Part shown: positions 1-5,783 of the stretch, piece by piece
Numbering within the stretch: the stretch's first letter is position 1
Layout of the letters: the number at the start of each line of letters is the position of its first letter
Source: Candidatus Aminicenantota bacterium
Lineage (GTDB): Bacteria > Acidobacteriota > Aminicenantia > UBA2199
Direction: 5' to 3'
Assembly: GCA_023136725.1 (NCBI GenBank)
Contig: JAGLQR010000050.1
Location: forward strand, 1-8,639
DNA length: 8,639 bases
Made by a program: the position numbers and the translations under genes
Notes under the pieces: model-generated
The model's input: the letters and a program-made list of their open reading frames with translations, nothing else
Databases searched by the model: none
What the model was told of the DNA's origin: nothing

Positions 1-585
1 AATAGCGGGAATTTCATCAGAGAGATCAATTATTGTCGATCCTTTTGAATCATCCAATTCGCCTTCACTGATTATTATTGTTTCAGATGAGAAGCCTGAA
101 TCCTTAATGAAATTTGCTATCTTATCATCGGAATTAAGAGGAGGGTTCCCGGAGGCATTAACTGAGGTGGAGATGATAGGGAATCCGAGGAAATCGATAA
201 ATTTCCTGACAGGTAGATGATCAGGGATTCTTATTCCAATTAACATACTGCCCTTTAAAAGTTTCTTGTCAAGTTCTTTATTGGCCTTCATAAGAAATGT
301 CATTTTCCGGGGTGAATGATAATTCAAAAATAATTCAAAAAGTGATAAAGACTGAGATGTCAGTTCATTGATCATTTTAGTATCTGAAATCGCAATTGAA
401 TAGGGGGAGTCACTTCGTCCTTTTATCAGGTCTATTTTTTTTTGGGCAGGAAGAGAATAGAAATTACAGCCCAGTCCGTAAAATGTGTCTGTCGGGTACA
501 CAATGATACCATCGTTTAAAAGATGTTCTTTTAGTGCAGAGAGGATCTCTTTTTTGTTGAGTTTTGATACTGGTATTATTCTCAT
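1..585 (-). CDS. tsaC: Threonylcarbamoyl-AMP synthase (TsaC/Sua5/YrdC family), 3' end cut by window edge
   Basis: Reading leftward from the ATG at 583-585, the frame stays open for 195 codons to the window edge, so the C-terminus is missing. Family knowledge: the enzyme makes threonylcarbamoyl-AMP from Thr, bicarbonate and ATP in the cytoplasm, the first step of t6A37 modification of ANN-decoding tRNAs. Visible YrdC signatures are YPTDTFYGLG at residues 30-39, KGR at 56-58, the IGIRIP strand at 116-121, STSVNASG at 139-146 and GSTIIDL at 182-188. These are the nucleotide- and threonine-binding elements of the fold. Short TsaC proteins are about 200 residues, so either only a few residues are lost or a Sua5-type extra domain lies beyond the edge. 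The two cannot be told apart here. The start lies 15 nt after the sppA stop and only a weak GGGG/CTGG lies upstream, which suggests cotranscription with sppA. Paralogues such as YciO are possible but the motifs are well kept. Confidence 0.93.
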   Translation of the reverse strand, partial: MRIIPVSKLNKKEILSALKEHLLNDGIIVYPTDTFYGLGCNFYSLPAQKKIDLIKGRSDSPYSIAISDTKMINELTSQSLSLFELFLNYHSPRKMTFLMKANKELDKKLLKGSMLIGIRIPDHLPVRKFIDFLGFPIISTSVNASGNPPLNSDDKIANFIKDSGFSSETIIISEGELDDSKGSTIIDLSDEIPAI

Positions 586-600
586 TTACCAGCCCCGTAT

Positions 601-2274
601 TTAATTTATAACGATCTGGAACGGGATTATCATAGCCGGGAAAAAACTCTTATACTTTTCGATACCCGACATCATGGTTGAAATAAGGCTTGAACTTCCA
701 GATCCCAGAAGGTCAATAAAATAATCAAATAATGACTTAGCCCTGGGGTAAATTGTAACGCCAATACCTTTACTAATGTCTAATCCTGAAAGGTTAATTG
801 CTTCATTGAAGGCATCATTGATCCCACCGTATTCATCTATCAGTTTAAGGTTTTTTGCACGGCTTCCGGACCATACTCTCCCCTCGGCTACTTTTTTTAT
901 CTCACTAGCGGGGATCTTTCTGCCTTTAGCAGCTTCAGTTATGAATAAGGTGTAAATGTTTTCCATGACAGACATATATTTTTTTCTTTCTTCTGCATTA
1001 AAAGTTCTGTAATCTGAGAACATATTTGCATATTTTGATGTTTTTACTACTTCTTTATTTATGCCTACTTTGTCATATAATCCTTTCAGAACAAATTTAC
1101 CACCGTATACGCCTATAGATCCGGTTATAGTCTGAGGAAGAGCCAGGATTTTTGAAGAAGATAGCGAGATCATATAACCGCCGGATGCAGCAGTATCAGA
1201 CATTGAAATAACAATTGGCTTTTCCTTCATCAATAATTCGGCTTCGTGCCTTATTCTGTCAGATGCAAATGGAGAACCGCCGGGGCTGTCAACTCTAAAA
1301 ACAACTCCCTTAACTGATTTGTTCTTTCTGGCGGAACGCAGATATTTCGATATTGTATCTGATCCCATTATTTCACTTCCAAAAAAGGATTTCCCGCCGG
1401 AATGCCCTGAATGGATTTCTCCCTGGGCAAAAATAACTGCGATCTTATTCTTACCCTTAAAAGGGAGAGGTGATTTGGTATCTTTGTAGAGAGAAAAACC
1501 TACGATTTTTTCTTTCTTCTCATCAATAATTTCATCTTCGTATTTCAATCCGTCAACAAGTCCGGATTTTAATATTTTATTCCCGTCCATTGTTAAATCT
1601 TCAATAAGGTTTCTTATGATCTGCTCATCTACTTTTCTATTTTCTGATATTATTTTTATGGAAGAATTGTAAATATCATCAATGAGAACAGTAAGAGATT
1701 CACGATGATTTCTTGTCATCTCATTCTTTGTGAACATATTAGGGCCTGTTTTGAAATTTCCAACATTCAGAAAGTCGGCCTCAATCCCGAGTTTTGTCAG
1801 AGCATTCTTTAAAAAAACCGCATGGATCGCTAATCCGTTAAGGACTAATCCGCCATTCTTATATATGTAAATTTTATCTGTATATGAAGCAAGTTGAAGC
1901 TCCCTTATTCCTCCACTCTCAATGTAAGAATATACTTTCTTTCCGCTCTTTCTGAAGTCTCGAATTAATCTCCCGATATCATCGGTTTTTGCAAATCCGG
2001 TTTTAAGGTAAGATATCTTTAAAACTAGCCCCTTGATCCTGTCATCTTTTTCAGCCCTTTTTAAATGATACCAGAGATCTCTTACAGTTATATTTTTCGG
2101 TACGATCGAATTATCATTATCCACAATATTTCCACCCAGATGAATCTTCAGATAAGAGTTTTTCGGTATATGCGGTTCACGGTTAAATTGGTAATAAATA
2201 TATCCTGCACCCATTCCGATAAGTATTATTACGATCATTACAATAAGTAGTGTAACGAGAAGCCCTTTTTTCAT
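601..2274 (-). CDS. sppA: Signal peptide peptidase SppA, long (67K) form, protease IV
   Basis: This 557-residue protein is a membrane-anchored serine protease of family S49. It degrades cleaved signal peptides and possibly other membrane-associated peptides on the outer face of the inner membrane. Residues 4-28 form one hydrophobic anchor. Two tandem SppA domains follow. In the first, VGNFKTGPNMF (171-181) aligns with the region of the E. coli catalytic lysine, making K175 the likely general base. In the second, VDSPGGSP (328-335) precedes SDTAASGGY (359-367), making S364 the nucleophile. This Lys in domain 1, Ser in domain 2 arrangement defines the long form, as opposed to the short SppA of Bacillus. 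E. coli SppA is a little longer (618 residues). TGSIGVYGG (384-392) is also typical. The start is an ATG with AGGAG at 2280-2284, 5 nt upstream. The gene is probably the first of an operon with tsaC and is transcribed divergently from the oxidoreductase genes. Confidence 0.96.
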   Translation of the reverse strand: MKKGLLVTLLIVMIVIILIGMGAGYIYYQFNREPHIPKNSYLKIHLGGNIVDNDNSIVPKNITVRDLWYHLKRAEKDDRIKGLVLKISYLKTGFAKTDDIGRLIRDFRKSGKKVYSYIESGGIRELQLASYTDKIYIYKNGGLVLNGLAIHAVFLKNALTKLGIEADFLNVGNFKTGPNMFTKNEMTRNHRESLTVLIDDIYNSSIKIISENRKVDEQIIRNLIEDLTMDGNKILKSGLVDGLKYEDEIIDEKKEKIVGFSLYKDTKSPLPFKGKNKIAVIFAQGEIHSGHSGGKSFFGSEIMGSDTISKYLRSARKNKSVKGVVFRVDSPGGSPFASDRIRHEAELLMKEKPIVISMSDTAASGGYMISLSSSKILALPQTITGSIGVYGGKFVLKGLYDKVGINKEVVKTSKYANMFSDYRTFNAEERKKYMSVMENIYTLFITEAAKGRKIPASEIKKVAEGRVWSGSRAKNLKLIDEYGGINDAFNEAINLSGLDISKGIGVTIYPRAKSLFDYFIDLLGSGSSSLISTMMSGIEKYKSFFPAMIIPFQIVIN

Positions 2275-2279
2275 TTATA

Positions 2280-2284
2280 CTCCT
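2280..2284 (-). promoter_or_regulatory. Ribosome binding site of sppA
   Basis: AGGAG on the minus strand lies 5 nt before the ATG at 2272-2274. It fixes the sppA start, which also begins directly with the Lys-Lys and hydrophobic segment expected of the membrane anchor. Confidence 0.85.
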
Positions 2285-2309
2285 GAATTTATCTATTATA
2301 TTTATACTC

Positions 2310-2351
2310 AAAACCGTGATAAAAAGTTTAAAAAGGTTTTAAAATAAACTT
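2310..2351 (-). repeat. Two overlapping inverted repeats in the sppA leader
   Basis: Within the predicted sppA 5' leader, AAGTTTA (2324-2330) pairs with TAAACTT (2345-2351), and AAAACC (2310-2315) pairs with GGTTTT (2335-2340). The two stems interleave, so they cannot form together. Both are short and AT-rich with loops of 14 and 19 nt. They match no known riboswitch that I recognise and may be chance in AT-rich DNA. Confidence 0.25.
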
Positions 2352-2365
2352 CAGATGAATGGTTA

Positions 2366-2394
2366 ATTTTAAGTCTTAATCTTATTCATGTCAA
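2366..2394 (-). promoter_or_regulatory. Sigma70-type promoter for sppA-tsaC
   Basis: On the minus strand, TTGACA (2389-2394) is followed by a 17-nt spacer and TAAAAT (2366-2371). The -35 is a full consensus match and the -10 matches at 5 of 6 positions. The predicted transcript start is near 2359, which gives sppA a leader of about 85 nt. A perfect TATAAT at 2295-2300 (minus strand) is nearer the gene but has only a poor -35 at the right distance, so it is at best a secondary promoter. Confidence 0.65.
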
Positions 2395-2416
2395 CAATTC
2401 CGATTTATCTTGACAT
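2388..2416. repeat. Inverted repeat carrying two divergent TTGACAT -35 elements
   Basis: ATGTCAA (2388-2394) and TTGACAT (2410-2416) form a 7-bp inverted repeat with a 15-bp spacer. The left arm is the -35 of the sppA promoter and the right arm is the probable -35 of the plus-strand oxidoreductase promoter. The repeat may simply reflect two consensus -35 boxes placed back to back. A shared regulator bound between them is possible but unproven. Confidence 0.55.
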
Positions 2417-2438
2417 TATCTCATCTTAGAGGTAAAAA
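2410..2438 (+). promoter_or_regulatory. Probable promoter of the 2Fe-2S/FAD oxidoreductase genes
   Basis: A consensus TTGACA (2410-2415) is followed by a 17-nt spacer and TAAAAA (2433-2438), which matches TATAAT at 4 of 6 positions. Transcription would start near 2445, leaving about 10 nt before the ATG at 2455 with the Shine-Dalgarno right at the 5' end of the mRNA. The -35 is strong and the -10 is weak, so the call is moderate. Confidence 0.45.
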
Positions 2439-2445
2439 ATGTGAT

Positions 2446-2450
2446 GAGGA
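2446..2450 (+). promoter_or_regulatory. Ribosome binding site that decides the ATG start at 2455
   Basis: GAGGA lies 4 nt before the ATG at 2455. The longer in-frame alternative, a TTG at 2410, has no purine-rich site upstream and coincides with the TTGACA promoter element. The ATG is therefore preferred. Confidence 0.6.
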
Positions 2451-2454
2451 ATCT

Positions 2455-2736
2455 ATGGAAGATCTTAGGATAAATTCAGTCGAGAGAAAGGAAAAAGTTA
2501 CGATAAAGGTGAATGGTAAAGATGTAATTGCTTACACAGGAGAGACCTTATTAGCCGCACTTATCGCATCAGGTTATAAGCAATTAAAAAAAAGTCCGGT
2601 TCTTAAAGAAAAAAGGGGAGGGCTATGTGGTATGGGAGTTTGTTATGAGTGCCTGGTAACAATAGACGGTGAAAAAAATATCAGAGCATGTATGCAGGAT
2701 GTAAGAGCCGGAATGGAGATCGGAATTGAAGAATAA
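2455..2736 (+). CDS. Small (2Fe-2S)-binding protein, HcnA-like / gamma subunit of an FAD-dependent dehydrogenase
   Basis: This 93-residue protein is a single ferredoxin-like [2Fe-2S] domain of the kind found in the N-terminus of sarcosine oxidase alpha and as separate subunits such as HcnA. The cluster ligands are C58, C63, C66 and C79 in the pattern C-x4-C-x2-C-x12-C, embedded in RGGLCGMGVCYECLVTIDG (54-72) and RACMQDVR (77-84). The N-terminal half shows the family's NGKDVIAYTGETLLAALIASG (20-40) beta-grasp start. Its likely role is electron transfer within a membrane-associated or cytoplasmic dehydrogenase complex with the next gene's product, which it overlaps by 11 nt. I chose the ATG over an upstream TTG at 2410 because of the GAGGA site and the overlapping promoter. 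The substrate of the complex cannot be read from this subunit. Confidence 0.88.
   Translation: MEDLRINSVERKEKVTIKVNGKDVIAYTGETLLAALIASGYKQLKKSPVLKEKRGGLCGMGVCYECLVTIDGEKNIRACMQDVRAGMEIGIEE
2715..2718 (+). promoter_or_regulatory. Ribosome binding site for the TTG start at 2726
   Basis: GGAG inside the end of the upstream gene lies 7 nt before the TTG at 2726. The dinucleotide-binding strand begins only five residues after that TTG, and the next in-frame ATG would remove the fold. The unusual TTG start is therefore well supported. Confidence 0.7.
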
Positions 2737-4123
2737 AAAATATGATATCATTATAATTGGAAGCGGCTTTGCCGGTATAGCTTCTGCAAACATTCTGGCT
2801 GGAAAAGGCTTGTCAATTCTGATGATAGATGAGAACTTTCATGTAGGCGGCCAACTTTTGAGAAAGATTCCACAGGAACTGGGAATAAATAAAAAATACA
2901 AGCCAGACTATGTAAAAAAGATCGGAAATGCATTTGTAAACAATCTTAAACGTGATGATATCGAGATCCTGAATAATACATCTGTGATCGGGATCTATGA
3001 TAACAACGAGATCCTTATTGAGATAGAGAAGAAAAGGGTAGCATCTATACATTATGAAGTGATATTGTTTACAACAGGAGCAAGAGAAAGATACCTCCCT
3101 TTTAAAGGCTGGACCATACCAGGTGTTTTTTCTGCAGGAATGTCACAGGTCCTCATGAAAAGTTCCGGTGTGCTTCCGTCCCGGGATGTTGTAGTAGGAG
3201 GCTCAGGCCTTTTCCTTTTCTCTGCTGCATATGAATTTTTAAATAATGGTGCAAAAGTAAGATCGGTTCTTGAATCCACCGGTATCGCAGATAAAGTGAA
3301 AATGCTTCCTGTACTTTTACACAACTTTTCTAAGATAATGGAAGGGGCCAGGTATCTGGGGAAGATCGGATCTTCCGGTGTTCCAATCAGGTTCAATACC
3401 AGAATTATAGAAGCAAGAGGAAACGGATCTTTGGAAGAGATCGTCATTGGAAAGACGGACCGGAACGGTAAGCTCATAACCGGGAAGGAAAAAATCATTA
3501 AGGTTGGCGGTTTTGCTTATAGTTACGGATTTGTACCAAACATTGAATTGCCTAATCTTGCAGGCTGCAAAATCAGTTTTAAAAAAGAGTTGGGAGGATG
3601 GGTTGTCGATGTAAATGAAAACATGGAGACATCCATCCCCGGAGTGTTTTGTGCAGGAGAGGTCACCGGAGTAGGAGGAGCTTTAAAGTCTGTTAATGAA
3701 GGTGAGACAGCTTCTTTATCTATTCTTGAAAGATTTGAAAAAAATGGTTCCATCCACGCTAAGAAGAACAAACTATTGAAAGAGAGAAAACATCATTTGA
3801 ACTTTGCGAAATACTTTAACACTCTTTACGGAATAAGAGATGAGGAAATTTCAGAAATTCCTGATGAAACAATTATATGCAGATGTGAAGATGTCAAAAT
3901 GGGAGATATAAGAGAAGCAGTCTCAAATGGTTTTATATCTCCGGGTGCCCTGAAAACATCAGTAAGAGCGGGAATGGGTAATTGCCAGGGAAGGACATGC
4001 GGTCCGATCATATATAATCTTCTTGGATCCGTATCAGGAATTGAAGGCAAGAATTTCACACTATTCTCAAACAGGCCCCCTGTAAAACCTGTTAAGATAA
4101 GCTCTCTGATCAACCGCAGTTAG
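2726..4123 (+). CDS. FAD/NAD(P)-dependent oxidoreductase with C-terminal BFD-like [2Fe-2S] domain (HcnB / opine oxidase / proline dehydrogenase alpha type)
   Basis: This 465-residue flavoprotein starts at a TTG and overlaps the ferredoxin gene by 11 nt, so the two are translationally coupled and probably form one complex. KYDIIIIGSGFAG (5-17) is the FAD-binding Rossmann motif GxGxxG. GARERYLPFKGW (118-129), followed by TIPGVFSAGM (130-139), is a hallmark of the HcnB/SoxA-alpha/LhpA group. VVVGGSGLFLFS (155-166) is the second, NAD(P)-type nucleotide motif. TSIPGVFCAGEVTGVGG (302-318) is the second FAD contact. The C-terminal part has a BFD-like [2Fe-2S] site with C385, C387, C420 and C425 (CRC and CQGRTC). 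Family members are alpha subunits of hydrogen cyanide synthase, octopine/nopaline oxidase and D-hydroxyproline or L-proline dehydrogenase, in which a separate DAO-type beta subunit oxidises the amine. No beta gene follows here, so the substrate is unknown. The gene may act with a distant beta subunit or as an NADH-linked electron-transfer unit. Confidence 0.88.
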   Translation: MKNKKYDIIIIGSGFAGIASANILAGKGLSILMIDENFHVGGQLLRKIPQELGINKKYKPDYVKKIGNAFVNNLKRDDIEILNNTSVIGIYDNNEILIEIEKKRVASIHYEVILFTTGARERYLPFKGWTIPGVFSAGMSQVLMKSSGVLPSRDVVVGGSGLFLFSAAYEFLNNGAKVRSVLESTGIADKVKMLPVLLHNFSKIMEGARYLGKIGSSGVPIRFNTRIIEARGNGSLEEIVIGKTDRNGKLITGKEKIIKVGGFAYSYGFVPNIELPNLAGCKISFKKELGGWVVDVNENMETSIPGVFCAGEVTGVGGALKSVNEGETASLSILERFEKNGSIHAKKNKLLKERKHHLNFAKYFNTLYGIRDEEISEIPDETIICRCEDVKMGDIREAVSNGFISPGALKTSVRAGMGNCQGRTCGPIIYNLLGSVSGIEGKNFTLFSNRPPVKPVKISSLINRS

Positions 4124-4155
4124 TATATATTGAAATTGTTTAATTTTTAATGAAT

Positions 4156-4184
4156 TTGACATTGATTCTATAATTGTCTATTTT
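4156..4184 (+). promoter_or_regulatory. Possible promoter of the acyl-CoA carboxylase genes
   Basis: A consensus TTGACA (4156-4161), a 17-nt spacer and TATTTT (4179-4184, 4 of 6) lie in the 79-nt gap before the carboxyltransferase gene. Transcription would start close to 4191, at the edge of the Shine-Dalgarno. A perfect TATAAT at 4169-4174 overlaps this region but has only a poor -35 (TTTAAT at 4146-4151). Either could serve, so the carboxylase genes may be transcribed independently of the oxidoreductase pair. Confidence 0.4.
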
Positions 4185-4202
4185 ATTTCGGAGGAGTAAG
4201 AA

Positions 4203-5753
4203 ATGTCATTAGAAGAGAAAATCCGGGCTCTGAAGGAAAAATTTGACTCTGCTGAATTAGGCGGAGGAGAGGCTAGAATAAAGAAACAGCACGACAGTGG
4301 AAAGATGACTGCCAGGGAGAGAGTGGAATATCTCCTCGATCATGGTACTTTCAATGAAATAGATAAACTTGTCCTTTCTGAGAATGTGAAATTCGGTATG
4401 GATAAGAATAAAATCTATGGTGATGGTTTTGTGACAGGATATGGTGAATTGAATGGACGGAAGGTTTTTGTTTTTGCACAGGACTTCACAGTTTTCGGAG
4501 GTTCACTTTCCGGAGCTAATGCAAAGAAGATCGTAAAGATAATGGATATGGCCCTAAAGAGCGGGAAACCTGTTATTGGCCTAAATGATTCGGGAGGTGC
4601 CAGAATTCAGGAAGGTGTTGAAAGCCTTGCCGGTTATGCTGACATATTCCTGAGGAACGTATTATCATCAGGAGTTATTCCCCAGATATCTTCTATAATG
4701 GGACCATCTGCCGGAGGTGCCGTTTATTCTCCGGCAATAACAGACTTTATAATTATGACCAAAAAAAGTTCATATATGTTCATAACCGGACCGGATGTAA
4801 TTAAAACCGTTACAAATGAAGATGTTACCAAGGAAGAATTGGGTGGAGCAGACACCCATAATTCTATTTCAGGTGTTGCCCATTTTGCAGCTGAAGATGA
4901 TGAAGATAATCTGGAAATAATTAAAGAATTGCATAAGTATATACCTGATAATAATATGGATGATCCTCCTATTGTGCATACTAAGGACCCGTTTGACAGG
5001 ATTGAAAAGAAGTTAAACACTTTAGTTCCTGATAATCCGAATATCGCTTATGATATGAGGGATGTATTTAAAGCTGCTGTTGATGATGGGATATTCCTGG
5101 AGATAGCTGAACATTTTGCAAAAAATATAGTAGTAGGATTCGCGAGACTTGGAGGAAGGTCTGTAGGGATTGTTGCTAATCAGCCTAATCATCTTGCAGG
5201 AGCACTTGATATAAATGCATCTGTAAAGGGTGCCAGGTTTGTAAGATTTTGTGACGCATTTAATATTCCTTTAGTAATATTCGAAGATGTTCCCGGATTT
5301 CTTCCAGGGACAAATCAGGAGCTCGGCGGAATAATACGTCACGGAGCAAAACTCCTTTATGCATTTGCTGAAGCAACAGTCCCGAAAATAACAGTGATCA
5401 CAAGAAAGGCTTATGGCGGTGCTTATTGTGTCATGGGATCAAAACACATCAGGACAGATATAAATCTGGCATTTCCGGGGGCGGAAATAGCTGTTATGGG
5501 CCCTAAAGGTGCTGTTGAAATAATTCACAGAAAAGAGATCTCAGAGGCAGAAGACCCGCAAAAGGTAATTTCAGAAAAAGAAACAGAATACAGGGAGATG
5601 TTCGCAAATCCATATATTGCCGCCAGCAAAGGATATATTGATGATGTTATTCTTCCGGAGACACTTCGACCAAGGCTCGTTTCAGGACTTGATCTTATAA
5701 AAGACAAGAGGGATGAAAATCCACCAAAAAAACACGGGAATATCCCGCTGTGA
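4203..5753 (+). CDS. Acyl-CoA carboxylase carboxyltransferase (beta) subunit, PccB/MmdA family
   Basis: This 516-residue protein contains both halves of the biotin-dependent carboxyltransferase fold (crotonase superfamily). It transfers CO2 from carboxybiotin to an acyl-CoA, most likely propionyl-CoA or acetyl-CoA. The N-terminal acyl-CoA domain shows LNDSGGARIQEGVESL (127-142) and the oxyanion loop GPSAGGAVYSPA (167-178). The C-terminal carboxybiotin domain shows EDVPGFLPGTNQE (361-373), GGIIRHGAKLLYA (375-387), AYGGAY (403-408) and AEIAVMGPKGAVEII (427-441). The end HGNIPL is the usual C-terminus of the family. Length is normal (510-530). C409 occupies the position where characterised propionyl-CoA carboxylases have Asp, so substrate preference is uncertain. 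GGAGGAG at 4190-4196 precedes the ATG. Biotin carboxylase and carrier genes follow directly, which favours an ATP-dependent carboxylase over a sodium-pumping methylmalonyl-CoA decarboxylase. No membrane beta subunit gene is present. Confidence 0.95.
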   Translation: MSLEEKIRALKEKFDSAELGGGEARIKKQHDSGKMTARERVEYLLDHGTFNEIDKLVLSENVKFGMDKNKIYGDGFVTGYGELNGRKVFVFAQDFTVFGGSLSGANAKKIVKIMDMALKSGKPVIGLNDSGGARIQEGVESLAGYADIFLRNVLSSGVIPQISSIMGPSAGGAVYSPAITDFIIMTKKSSYMFITGPDVIKTVTNEDVTKEELGGADTHNSISGVAHFAAEDDEDNLEIIKELHKYIPDNNMDDPPIVHTKDPFDRIEKKLNTLVPDNPNIAYDMRDVFKAAVDDGIFLEIAEHFAKNIVVGFARLGGRSVGIVANQPNHLAGALDINASVKGARFVRFCDAFNIPLVIFEDVPGFLPGTNQELGGIIRHGAKLLYAFAEATVPKITVITRKAYGGAYCVMGSKHIRTDINLAFPGAEIAVMGPKGAVEIIHRKEISEAEDPQKVISEKETEYREMFANPYIAASKGYIDDVILPETLRPRLVSGLDLIKDKRDENPPKKHGNIPL

Positions 5754-5783
5754 TGTAGTTATTTCCAATATCACGGAGAAATT

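Noticed and set aside
2410..2454. Upstream TTG as the start of the [2Fe-2S] protein, giving 108 residues
   Set aside because: It has no ribosome site, it coincides with a consensus TTGACA -35 element, and the added residues show no family similarity. The ATG at 2455 has GAGGA upstream.
4169..4174. Perfect TATAAT as the main -10 of the carboxylase promoter
   Set aside because: The -35 at the right distance (TTTAAT) matches only 3 of 6 and the nearby TTGACA is just 7 bp away, so it was kept only as an alternative.
5735..5747. Tight hairpin CGGGA-ATA-TCCCG between carboxyltransferase and biotin carboxylase genes as an attenuator or terminator
   Set aside because: The stem is only 5 bp, no T-run follows, and it lies in codons for the conserved HGNIPL C-terminus, so coding constraint explains it.
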